Assembly (NCBI GenBank): GCA_025464925.1
Contig: JAODMS010000038.1
Coordinates: 1-10,078 of the forward strand
From: Arthrobacter sp.
GTDB taxonomy: Bacteria; Actinomycetota; Actinomycetes; Actinomycetales; Micrococcaceae
Reading direction: 5' to 3'
DNA: 10,078 nucleotides
Below, one piece after another: positions 1-5,105 of this stretch. Every line of letters begins with the position of its first letter. Position 1 is the stretch's first letter. A program made the position numbers and the translations under genes. The notes under the pieces are model-generated. The model was not told the DNA's origin. It saw nothing but the letters and a program-made list of their open reading frames with translations, and made no database searches.

Positions 1-68
1 AGCGCATCCACCGGCACCCTCAGCTCCGGCAGGGTAACTGCCTGGCGTGAACGCGACGTGTGCGACAT
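1..68 (-). CDS. Possible start of a gene running off the left edge (unidentified)
   Basis: On the minus strand an ATG at 68-66 opens a frame with no stop to the window edge (22 codons, beginning MSHTSRSRQAVTLPELR). Third positions are GC-rich, as in the real genes here. An in-frame stop lies upstream at 104-102. No good ribosome binding site precedes the ATG; the nearest purine run is about 19 nt away. In Mycobacterium the DUF3052/AhpE pair is divergent from aceE, so a pyruvate dehydrogenase gene could be expected to the left, but these residues do not resemble the AceE N-terminus I know. The plus strand is also open here (frame 1 to a TAG at 103-105), so a plus-strand gene tail is the alternative. 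Confidence 0.22.
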   Translation of the reverse strand, partial: MSHTSRSRQAVTLPELRVPVDA

Positions 69-431
69 ATCGGTAACAGCAGCCCGGTCCTGTGCGCCGG
101 GCTAGGTCCAATCACAACCAGGCCTGCCTGTAGCAGCGGTCGGTTGTCCGCGCAGGCGTGGTCGTCATCAGCCACTCTAGCCCTGCCAGTCCGCGGATGC
201 GTAGCTGTCGCATGGGGCCGGCGCGGTATTTGACGGGCATACTGGTACTGGTACGGGGAGCTTTCCGAAGGCCTCCGCCGGGCCCGGTGTGACGCAGAAT
301 ATGGCGGATCGCGGGCTCCGCAGCTTGAAGCCAAGGCTCAAAGGGTGTTGGCTTGTAGTAATGGAAATCACTAGCACCATGAGAACCACCAGGCAGTACA
401 CCAGGACGCACCAACAGCATAGGAGCAACAC
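69..431. other. Intergenic region upstream of the DUF3052 operon
   Basis: About 360 bases with no convincing gene. Minus-strand frames through it have no codon bias and no recognisable protein, and they continue as antisense of the next gene. Visible items: an inverted repeat AGCCCGG (81-87) / CCGGGCT (97-103) with a 9-nt loop and no T-run after it, a TTGACG at 230-235, a tandem ACTGGT-ACTGGT at 241-252, and a palindrome CCGGGCCCGG at 278-287. A weak promoter candidate for the operon is TTGGCT (348-353), an 18-nt spacer and TAGCAC (372-377). None of these is conclusive. Confidence 0.6.
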
Positions 432-851
432 GTGAGCGAGGCCGACGCCGCCACTTCGGTAAATGTGGCGGAAAAATTGGGTTTCAAAGACGGGGATCTG
501 ATTCAGGAATTCGGTTATGACGACGACGTCGACTTCGACTTGCGTGACGACATCGAAGACCTCACGGGGTCGGAACTGTTCGATGAGGACGACCACGAAG
601 TAGTCGACGCCGCCATTCTCTGGTGGAGGGCCGGCGACGGTGACCTCGTCGATACCCTTGTCGACTCGCTGACCACCCTGACCGAGGGCGGCGTCGTGTG
701 GGTCCTGACCCCGAAATCCGGACGGTCCGGCTATGTGTCGCCGTCGGAGATCCAGGACGCCGCACCCACGGCCGGACTGCACTGCACCACCTCTGCCGGC
801 GTTTCCCGGGACTGGAGCGCCACCCGGCTGGTCACGCGGAAAAACAAGTGA
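432..851 (+). CDS. DUF3052 family protein, function unknown
   Basis: A 139-residue protein that I recognise as the actinobacterial DUF3052 family, with no established biochemical role. It is strongly acidic in residues 29-54 (a run of Asp/Glu), followed by an AAILWWRAGDGDLVDTL segment (60-76), a hydrophobic strand and Pro-Lys-Gly turn around 88-98 (VVWVLTPKSGR), and a C-terminal SRDWSATRLV segment (125-134). There is no signal peptide or membrane helix, so it is presumably cytosolic. The GTG start at 432 has AGGAG at 421-425 with a 6-nt spacer. Its stop codon overlaps the GTG of the peroxiredoxin gene by 4 nt (GTGA), so the two are translationally coupled. The same pair is adjacent in Mycobacterium tuberculosis (Rv2239c and ahpE). 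Family assignment is confident; any link to peroxide handling or to pyruvate dehydrogenase is inference from neighbours. Confidence 0.92.
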   Translation: MSEADAATSVNVAEKLGFKDGDLIQEFGYDDDVDFDLRDDIEDLTGSELFDEDDHEVVDAAILWWRAGDGDLVDTLVDSLTTLTEGGVVWVLTPKSGRSGYVSPSEIQDAAPTAGLHCTTSAGVSRDWSATRLVTRKNK

Positions 852-1363
852 CCCAGGAGGTCCATCAGGCCGGCGCCCGGCCGGCGGCCGGCACGGCAGC
901 CGTTCCGGCCGTTGGCGAGCCGGCTCCGGACTTCGAACTCGTAAACCAGTTCGGCGAACCCGTGAGGCTTTCGGAGCTCCGCGGCCGCAACGTCGTCATC
1001 GTGTTCTATCCCTTCGCGTTTTCCGGGATTTGCACCGGCGAGCTGTGTGAAATCCGGGACAACCTGGCACTCTTCGAGGACGCCGGGGCCACCGTGCTGG
1101 CGGTGTCCGTGGACAGCAAGTTCGCCCAGCGGGCCTACGCGGAGAAGGAAGGCTACGACTTCGATCTCCTGGCCGACTTCTGGCCGCATGGCGCCGTCGC
1201 CGGTCAGTACGGAGTGTTTGATCCGGACAGCGGCATGGCCAAGCGCGGGACCTTCATCATCGATGGGAGGGGAATTGTGCGCTACGTGGTGGTGAATCCA
1301 CGCGGCCGGGCCAGGGATCTGGCCGAGTACCGCGCCGCCCTGGCGGAACTGGGCGGAAGCTGA
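848..1363 (+). CDS. ahpE: Peroxiredoxin, AhpE-like with PrxQ-type cysteine spacing
   Basis: A thiol peroxidase of the AhpC/TSA thioredoxin fold, 171 residues, reducing hydroperoxides in the cytosol. The fold begins near residue 18 (VPAVGEPAPDFELVN). The peroxidatic loop is FYPFAFSGICTGELC, with the peroxidatic Cys at residue 62 and a second Cys at 67. The closing segment GTFIIDGRGIVRYV is conserved in the AhpE branch. Overall similarity, including the YP-AF-GIC-GEL loop, is to mycobacterial AhpE, a 1-Cys enzyme with Asp at the second position. Here that position is Cys, giving the CXXXXC spacing of PrxQ/BCP, so an intramolecular disulfide is plausible. The GTG start at 848 overlaps the DUF3052 stop, with a GGAA at 839-842 as the likely ribosome site. 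No in-frame ATG exists near the fold start. The sirtuin gene follows directly. Role is secure; the resolving mechanism is inference. Confidence 0.93.
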   Translation: MTQEVHQAGARPAAGTAAVPAVGEPAPDFELVNQFGEPVRLSELRGRNVVIVFYPFAFSGICTGELCEIRDNLALFEDAGATVLAVSVDSKFAQRAYAEKEGYDFDLLADFWPHGAVAGQYGVFDPDSGMAKRGTFIIDGRGIVRYVVVNPRGRARDLAEYRAALAELGGS

Positions 1364-1394
1364 ACCGGTGAGGCAGCGGCGGCCGGGGATCGGA

Positions 1395-2288
1395 ATGACG
1401 GGCTTCGCCAGTCTGCCGCCGGTCGCGGCTGCCGGCCCTGCGCGCGATGAGGTTGAGGTGCTGCAGGAAATCCACGGCGTCCTTGCCGGTGGGCGTTTTG
1501 CCCTGCTGACGGGGGCGGGCCTGAGCACGGACTCCGGCATCCCCGACTACCGTGGACCCGGCGCCGCCGCCCGAGCCCCGATGACCTACCAGGAATTCAT
1601 CGCCGAGCCGGAGAACCGGCAGCGCTACTGGGCCCGCAACCACATCGGCTGGTCCCACCTGCGCCGGGCGGATCCCAACGACGGCCACACCGCCGTCGCC
1701 CGGCTGGAACACCGCGGGCTGCTCACCGGGCTCATCACGCAGAATGTGGACCGTCTCCACGAGGACGCCGGCAGCATTAACGTGGTGGATCTGCACGGCC
1801 GGTTCGACCAGGTTGTCTGCTTGGCCTGCCACCGCCGCTACAGCCGCGGGCTGCTCGCAGGCGTGCTGGGAGAGCTGAACCCCGGCTTCCTGGAGCAGGC
1901 GCTGGCTGCCGGCGTGGTGGAAATGGCGCCGGACGCCGATGCCACAGTCGAGGATGACGGGCTGATCAAGAGCTTCGTGGTGGCGCACTGTCCGGCGTGC
2001 GGCGGCACGCTGAAGCCCGACTTCGTGTACTTCGGCGAGAACGTGCCCAAGGACCGGGTGGAGCGCTCCTACGCCATGGTGGACGAGGCCGGCGCGCTCG
2101 TCGTGGCGGGATCCTCCCTGACGGTAATGAGCGGGTTGCGCTTTGTCCGGCACGCAGCCAAGCAGGGAAAAGCCGTGGTCATCATCAACCGGGGCCAGAC
2201 CCGGGGCGATGAGCTGGCCACCATCAAACTTGACGCTGGGGTCAGCGAAGCGCTGACCTGGCTGGCAGCGGAACTGCCTCCGCTCTGA
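1395..2288 (+). CDS. Class II (SIRT4-like) NAD-dependent sirtuin
   Basis: A Sir2-family NAD-dependent protein deacylase or ADP-ribosyltransferase, 297 residues from the ATG. Motifs in order: NAD-binding GAGLSTDSGIPDYRG (from residue 40), the class II hallmark RQRYWARNHIGW (75-86), TQNVD (115-119), catalytic His134 in DLHG, a zinc site of four cysteines (142, 145, 199, 202), LKPDFVYFGE, and the GSSL and INRG nucleotide motifs. The RYWARN segment, the LNP segment between the cysteine pairs and the LKPD-V-FG block match human SIRT4 closely rather than the CobB/SIRT5 class, which would show a Tyr-x-x-Arg acyl pocket. Substrate is unknown; SIRT4 is reported to act as lipoamidase and ADP-ribosylase. 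The ATG has GGGGA at 1385-1389. A GTG at 1368 with GGAAG at 1355-1359, 4 nt after the peroxiredoxin stop, is an equally possible start and would add 9 residues. It is the last gene of the operon. Confidence 0.93.
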   Translation: MTGFASLPPVAAAGPARDEVEVLQEIHGVLAGGRFALLTGAGLSTDSGIPDYRGPGAAARAPMTYQEFIAEPENRQRYWARNHIGWSHLRRADPNDGHTAVARLEHRGLLTGLITQNVDRLHEDAGSINVVDLHGRFDQVVCLACHRRYSRGLLAGVLGELNPGFLEQALAAGVVEMAPDADATVEDDGLIKSFVVAHCPACGGTLKPDFVYFGENVPKDRVERSYAMVDEAGALVVAGSSLTVMSGLRFVRHAAKQGKAVVIINRGQTRGDELATIKLDAGVSEALTWLAAELPPL

Positions 2289-2327
2289 GCCCGCGGCCGC
2301 GCACAGGGCCGTAACCGGCTGAGCCGA

Positions 2328-2358
2328 TTGGCGTTCTGCGGGTTCAATCCGGTACAGT
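2328..2358 (+). promoter_or_regulatory. Candidate promoter of the tRNA-Val gene
   Basis: TTGGCG at 2328-2333 and TACAGT at 2353-2358 are separated by 19 nt, longer than the usual 17-18. The -10 fits the actinobacterial TANNNT pattern. A start near 2365 would leave a leader of about 38 nt before the tRNA. The 114-bp gap after the sirtuin gene has no obvious terminator, so read-through from the operon is also possible. Confidence 0.35.
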
Positions 2359-2402
2359 TGCTGTTCGTTGGTTGAAGCGCTGAGGCGCTGAAACAGCGGT
2401 TT

Positions 2403-2478
2403 GGGTCTTTAGCTCAGCTGGTAGAGCGCCACGTTTACACCGTGGATGTCATCGGTTCGATCCCGGTAGGACCCACCA
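2403..2478 (+). tRNA. tRNA-Val (anticodon TAC)
   Basis: A complete 76-nt cloverleaf with encoded CCA. The acceptor stem is GGGTCTT / AGGACCC (one T-G wobble), the D arm GCTC-AGCTGGTA-GAGC, the anticodon stem CCACG / CGTGG with loop TTTACAC, the anticodon TAC at 2436-2438, the T arm ATCGG-TTCGATC-CCGGT, the discriminator A at 2475 and CCA at 2476-2478. It reads GUA and, with a modified U34, other valine codons. A strong terminator follows within 10 nt. I see no direct repeat of its 3' end further on, so it is not evidently an occupied integration site in this window. Confidence 0.97.
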
Positions 2479-2486
2479 AGGAACAC

Positions 2487-2528
2487 CCCGCCGTTTCGGG
2501 CCGGAAGGCCAGGAACGGCGGGTTTTTT
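2487..2528 (+). terminator. Rho-independent terminator after tRNA-Val
   Basis: CCCGCCGTT (2487-2495) pairs perfectly with AACGGCGGG (2514-2522), with a GC-rich loop between, and is followed at once by six T (2523-2528). This is a textbook intrinsic terminator on the plus strand. Confidence 0.93.
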
Positions 2529-2549
2529 GTTGTCCGTGCCGGCCCGGCG

Positions 2550-2573
2550 GGAGCCGGCTGAACAGCCGGCTCC
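2550..2573. repeat. Perfect 11-bp inverted repeat, possible operator
   Basis: GGAGCCGGCTG (2550-2560) and CAGCCGGCTCC (2563-2573) are exact reverse complements around a central AA. No T-run follows on either strand, so it is not a typical terminator. It ends 19 nt before the putative -10 of the small downstream gene, so it overlaps the place where a -35 or an operator would lie. A backup hairpin for the tRNA transcript is the alternative. Confidence 0.55.
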
Positions 2574-2591
2574 ATTGTCGGAGCCCCGTCC

Positions 2592-2597
2592 TACTGT
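2592..2597 (+). promoter_or_regulatory. Putative -10 element giving a leaderless transcript
   Basis: TACTGT fits TANNNT and ends 7 nt before the ATG at 2605, so transcription would start at or one base before the start codon. This agrees with the absence of a good ribosome binding site there. No convincing -35 is visible. Confidence 0.4.
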
Positions 2598-2604
2598 GGC
2601 GGGC

Positions 2605-2895
2605 ATGGAACATGTGATTATGAAGACGGGCCCGGACGGGCGGCCTTGGGCTGTGGTCCGTGGGGGCCGCGAATGGACTATCGGGGCCGAGCCCGTCCGC
2701 TGGTTCGAGCGGGTGAGCTGGTGGGAGGCGGAGCGGCGGATGCCGAAGGGCCTGAGCCGGGTGGATGTGGAAGTCTGGCAGATCCAGGCGAGGCTGGGCC
2801 GCAACCACAGATCGGCCCTCACCACCATGGAACTGATCCGGGACGGGCTGGGCGGCGGCTGGCGGCTGCGGGCGGCGACAGCGGACGCCGCGTAG
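2605..2895 (+). CDS. Small DUF6504-like protein, function unknown
   Basis: A 96-residue basic, Trp-rich protein. Its layout resembles the DUF6504 family, small actinobacterial proteins: a WAVVRGGREWTI strand pair (15-26), a WFERVSWWE segment (33-41), VEVWQIQA (55-62), MELIRD (75-80) and WRLRAA (86-91). Members are often coded near the translesion polymerase gene dnaE2; no such gene is in this window. There is no catalytic motif, signal peptide or membrane helix. The ATG at 2605 is chosen because a good -10 sits right before it and the homologous part begins nearby; the in-frame ATG at 2527 would start inside the tRNA terminator. A third ATG at 2620 is possible. It stands alone between the tRNA terminator and the convergent dehydrogenase gene. 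Family assignment is from memory of the pattern and moderate in confidence. Confidence 0.75.
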   Translation: MEHVIMKTGPDGRPWAVVRGGREWTIGAEPVRWFERVSWWEAERRMPKGLSRVDVEVWQIQARLGRNHRSALTTMELIRDGLGGGWRLRAATADAA

Positions 2896-2921
2896 CCGGG
2901 AAAGCGGGCCGGCTCCGGCAA

Positions 2922-2971
2922 TGAAAAAGCCTTCCACCGCGACTATTGGGGGATGCCGCGGTGGAAGGCTT
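2922..2971 (-). terminator. Rho-independent terminator of the dehydrogenase gene
   Basis: AAGCCTTCCACCGCG (2927-2941) and CGCGGTGGAAGGCTT (2957-2971) form a perfect 15-bp stem with a 15-nt loop. Read on the minus strand the stem is followed by TTT, so with the last two stem bases it ends in five T. It lies about 49 nt beyond the dehydrogenase stop codon. On the plus strand no T-run follows, although the hairpin could also slow read-through from the small gene ending at 2895. Confidence 0.9.
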
Positions 2972-3019
2972 GGTATGAATATACCGTGGATATGTAGAAA
3001 TGTGAAACGCGGTGTTGGA

Positions 3020-4075
3020 CTAATAAAAGTGCACCGGGTCCACCAGGTGCGGGAGGTCGCCGCCGTCGAGGAAAGTCCGCAAGTTGCTGCAGAAGCGTTC
3101 GGCAATGAGCCGGTTTTCCGCCGCAGTGAGGGCGGAGCTGTGCGGAGAGACCATCACCTGGGGGTGGTTCCACAGCGGGCTGTCCTGGGGGAGCGGTTCG
3201 ACGGTGAAGACGTCCAGGCAGGCATAGGAGACCTGCCCGCTGTCGAGGGCTTCCAGGAGGGCCGCCTCGTCTACCACCGTGCCGCGCCCGACATTCACGA
3301 ACACCGTTCCGGGGTTCATCGCCGCGAAGGCCGCGCGGTTGAAAAGCTTCTCCGTGTAGGGCGTTCCGGGCAGGGTGTTGACCACGGCGTCCGCGCCGGC
3401 CAGGAGCCCGGCCAGGCCGTCGTTGTCGGTCACTTCCTCGATGCCGGCGATGGGCTCCACCGTGCGCTTGGTGCCGCTGACCGTCATTCCCAGGGCACGG
3501 GCGATCCGGGCCGTTTCCAGGCCGATCTCGCCGAGCCCGGTGATGACCAGGTGCGATCCGTGTACCAGTCGCATGGGTGTGCGCACCTCGGGCCAGGCTT
3601 TGGCGGCCTGGTCCCGGGCCAGCTCGGCGCTGCGCTTGAAGCCGTTGAGGATGCCGAGCGCCGCGAACTCTGCCAGCGGCAGGGCGTGCACGCCCGCCGA
3701 GCTGGTGATTTTAAGCTTGCCCAGGCTCTCGGCGTCCAGCCCTGAGGCCCTCACGGTGCCGCCGGCGCCGGCGGCCATCGCATGGATCCACTGCAGGTGC
3801 GGATTGCTGGCGGCGATGCGGGCCAGGCCGGCGGGGTTCTCGTTCGGGAATCCATACAGCACCTGCGCCTGGTTCAGGATTTCCCAGTAACGTTCCTCCT
3901 GCGCCGCGGTGCGGCGGAAGCCCGGGTCTCCGGCATGGTCTGCCGGGTACCGTTCGGGCGGCAGCAGGTCGGGCTCGTACAGCACCGTCACCGACGGATC
4001 CACGGCGCGGATGCGCTCCACGTGCTCGGCTTCAAGGGGGACGGCGATCGCAACGATCGTCTCAACTGGAGTCAT
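3020..4075 (-). CDS. D-2-hydroxyacid dehydrogenase (NAD(P)-dependent)
   Basis: A cytosolic oxidoreductase of the D-isomer 2-hydroxyacid dehydrogenase family, 351 residues, interconverting a 2-oxoacid and its D-2-hydroxyacid. The nucleotide-binding domain carries GLGEIGLETARIAR (180-193). The catalytic set is complete: Arg264 in NVGRGTVVDE, Glu293 in DVFTVEPLP, and His312 in VSPHSSA. The N-terminal catalytic domain has the LLPPERYPADHAGDP stretch (37-51) seen in a subgroup of actinobacterial members. The residue after the glycine motif is not a clear Asp and the region reads SGTKR (200-204), which leans toward NADPH; this is weak evidence. The ATG at 4075 has AAGGA 7 nt upstream. The gene follows the GntR regulator on the same strand with a 74-nt gap, and gnd lies beyond, so a sugar acid such as a ketogluconate is a possible substrate. 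Glyoxylate or hydroxypyruvate reductase is equally open. Confidence 0.88.
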   Translation of the reverse strand: MTPVETIVAIAVPLEAEHVERIRAVDPSVTVLYEPDLLPPERYPADHAGDPGFRRTAAQEERYWEILNQAQVLYGFPNENPAGLARIAASNPHLQWIHAMAAGAGGTVRASGLDAESLGKLKITSSAGVHALPLAEFAALGILNGFKRSAELARDQAAKAWPEVRTPMRLVHGSHLVITGLGEIGLETARIARALGMTVSGTKRTVEPIAGIEEVTDNDGLAGLLAGADAVVNTLPGTPYTEKLFNRAAFAAMNPGTVFVNVGRGTVVDEAALLEALDSGQVSYACLDVFTVEPLPQDSPLWNHPQVMVSPHSSALTAAENRLIAERFCSNLRTFLDGGDLPHLVDPVHFY

Positions 4076-4091
4076 GGGTCCATCCTTTTGA

Positions 4092-4107
4092 ATAGCTTCC
4101 AAACTAT
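4092..4107. promoter_or_regulatory. Short inverted repeat before the dehydrogenase gene
   Basis: ATAG (4092-4095) and CTAT (4104-4107) form an imperfectly spaced dyad, 8 nt apart, just upstream of the dehydrogenase ribosome binding site. It could be an operator for the neighbouring GntR protein. The arms are only 4 bp and could be chance. Confidence 0.18.
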
Positions 4108-4149
4108 GGCGATCCGCGGCAGCCAAGTGGCCGCGCCTAACAGTGGCGC

Positions 4150-4878
4150 TTAGCGCCGCGGGACGGGTACGAACACTCTGGGCTGATTCTGCCAGGCGGC
4201 CTCCATCTCCGAGATGGTCTCCCGCATGATCCTGCTCGATGCTTCCCGCGCCGCTGGCCCGTTCCCGGCGGCAATCGCTTCCGCCACCTCCACATGCCAA
4301 CGCAGCGCCGTCTCCCGCGGATGGTCGGGCATCAGTCCGTGGATGGTGCGCCCGGTCAGCGTTTCGGCCACCTGTCCCACCATGTTGGCGAACATCTCGT
4401 TGCCGGAACCGGTCAGCAGCAGCGAATGGAAGTGGATATCCAGCTCCAGGAACCGCTGCACGTCACCGGTTTGACCGGCGTCGCGCATGGCGTGGGCAAC
4501 GTCCACCAGCTCGCGCCGGAGCTCTTCGGGGGCATTGATGGCCGCTAGTTCCGCCGCCACAGGCTCGACGGCGGTGCGCAGCTCGGCGAGCGAGCGAAGC
4601 TGCGCTCCGCGCCCCTCGCCCGCCAGGCGCCAGCGGATCACCAGCGGATCGAAGGGGTTCCAGCAATTGGCCGGCAGGACCCGGATGCCCACCCGCTTGA
4701 TGGTCTCGACCAGGCCGAGGGACTGCAGGACGCGGACGGCCTCACGGATCACCGAGCGGGAGACGTTGAGTTCGTCTTCGAGGTGCTCGGCCAGCATGAC
4801 GTGACCGGCCGGCAGTTCTCCGGCGACGATGCGGTTCCCGAGATGCTCAATGGCACGATGGTGGAGGCTCGTTGACAT
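4150..4878 (-). CDS. FadR-subfamily GntR transcriptional regulator
   Basis: A 242-residue DNA-binding repressor-type protein. Residues 5-70 form the winged helix-turn-helix (ELNVSRSVIREAVRVLQSLGLV is the recognition region), and 95-225 the all-helical FCD effector domain. Expected metal ligands Asp147, His151 and His195 are visible, but the C-terminal helix has IMRETI where the family usually shows a His, so one ligand may be missing. The segment NCWNPFDPLVIRWRLAG between the domains is typical of regulators of gluconate and related sugar acids; GntR1/GntR2 of Corynebacterium control gnd. Here the gene is divergent from gnd and precedes a dehydrogenase gene, so both are likely targets. Two starts exist: ATG 4890 and ATG 4878. 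Neither has a ribosome binding site; a TATGCT -10 overlaps the first, so the second is chosen as a leaderless start. The effector is unknown. Confidence 0.88.
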   Translation of the reverse strand: MSTSLHHRAIEHLGNRIVAGELPAGHVMLAEHLEDELNVSRSVIREAVRVLQSLGLVETIKRVGIRVLPANCWNPFDPLVIRWRLAGEGRGAQLRSLAELRTAVEPVAAELAAINAPEELRRELVDVAHAMRDAGQTGDVQRFLELDIHFHSLLLTGSGNEMFANMVGQVAETLTGRTIHGLMPDHPRETALRWHVEVAEAIAAGNGPAAREASSRIMRETISEMEAAWQNQPRVFVPVPRR

Positions 4879-4885
4879 AGTCGTA

Positions 4886-4891
4886 AGCATA
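4886..4891 (-). promoter_or_regulatory. Putative -10 of the GntR gene (leaderless start)
   Basis: On the minus strand TATGCT lies 7 nt before the ATG at 4878, so the transcript would begin at or next to the start codon. It contains the alternative ATG at 4890, which would then not be transcribed. No good -35 is visible. Confidence 0.4.
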
Positions 4892-4918
4892 ATGCGGCGG
4901 GCGCCGATCCAGCCTGGA

Positions 4919-4937
4919 CCGGCGGAAAAGCCGCCGG
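4919..4937. repeat. Inverted repeat between gntR-type gene and gnd
   Basis: CCGGCGG (4919-4925) and CCGCCGG (4931-4937) are perfect reverse complements separated by AAAAG. It lies in the 227-bp divergent region, upstream of the putative regulator -10. It could be a protein site or chance in GC-rich DNA; no T-run follows. Confidence 0.3.
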
Positions 4938-5019
4938 AAATCCCAGACTGTTTGTGACGCGCTGATTTCCGCCACGTGGGCGTTGCTTTCCCCTGGCCCC
5001 CGAAAATCCATAAGGTTTA

Positions 5020-5048
5020 TTGACAGCCATTGATTCAGGAAGAGTGTT
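5020..5048 (+). promoter_or_regulatory. Candidate gnd promoter
   Basis: TTGACA at 5020-5025 is a perfect -35. The best -10 at 16-17 nt is poor (GAGTGT or AGTGTT, 5042-5048), which suggests a promoter that depends on an activator or one I have mis-registered. Two ATTGA copies at 5019-5023 and 5029-5033 lie one helical turn apart and overlap this -35. Confidence 0.35.
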
Positions 5049-5075
5049 CCGCCGAACGTGCGGGACGAATTGCAT

Positions 5076-5086
5076 CCGTTGCACGG
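5076..5086. promoter_or_regulatory. Candidate GntR-family operator in the gnd leader
   Basis: CCGTTGCACGG is a perfect dyad, CCGT-N3-ACGG, with the GT-N3-AC core of FadR-subfamily operators. It lies 20 nt before the gnd ATG and about 20-30 nt beyond the likely transcription start, where a bound repressor would block elongation. Assignment to the adjacent regulator is inference. Confidence 0.4.
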
Positions 5087-5105
5087 AAATGAATTGGAGT
5101 TCTCA

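Noticed and set aside
112..782. Minus-strand frames across the leader and the DUF3052 gene
   Set aside because: No ribosome site, no codon bias and no family resemblance; they overlap a secure gene.
2403..2478. tRNA-Val as an occupied integration site
   Set aside because: No repeat of the tRNA 3' end, integrase or foreign-looking DNA nearby; a terminator follows at once.
2921..3745. Plus-strand frame opposite the dehydrogenase gene
   Set aside because: It starts within the terminator hairpin and is antisense to catalytic motifs that are clearly coding on the other strand.
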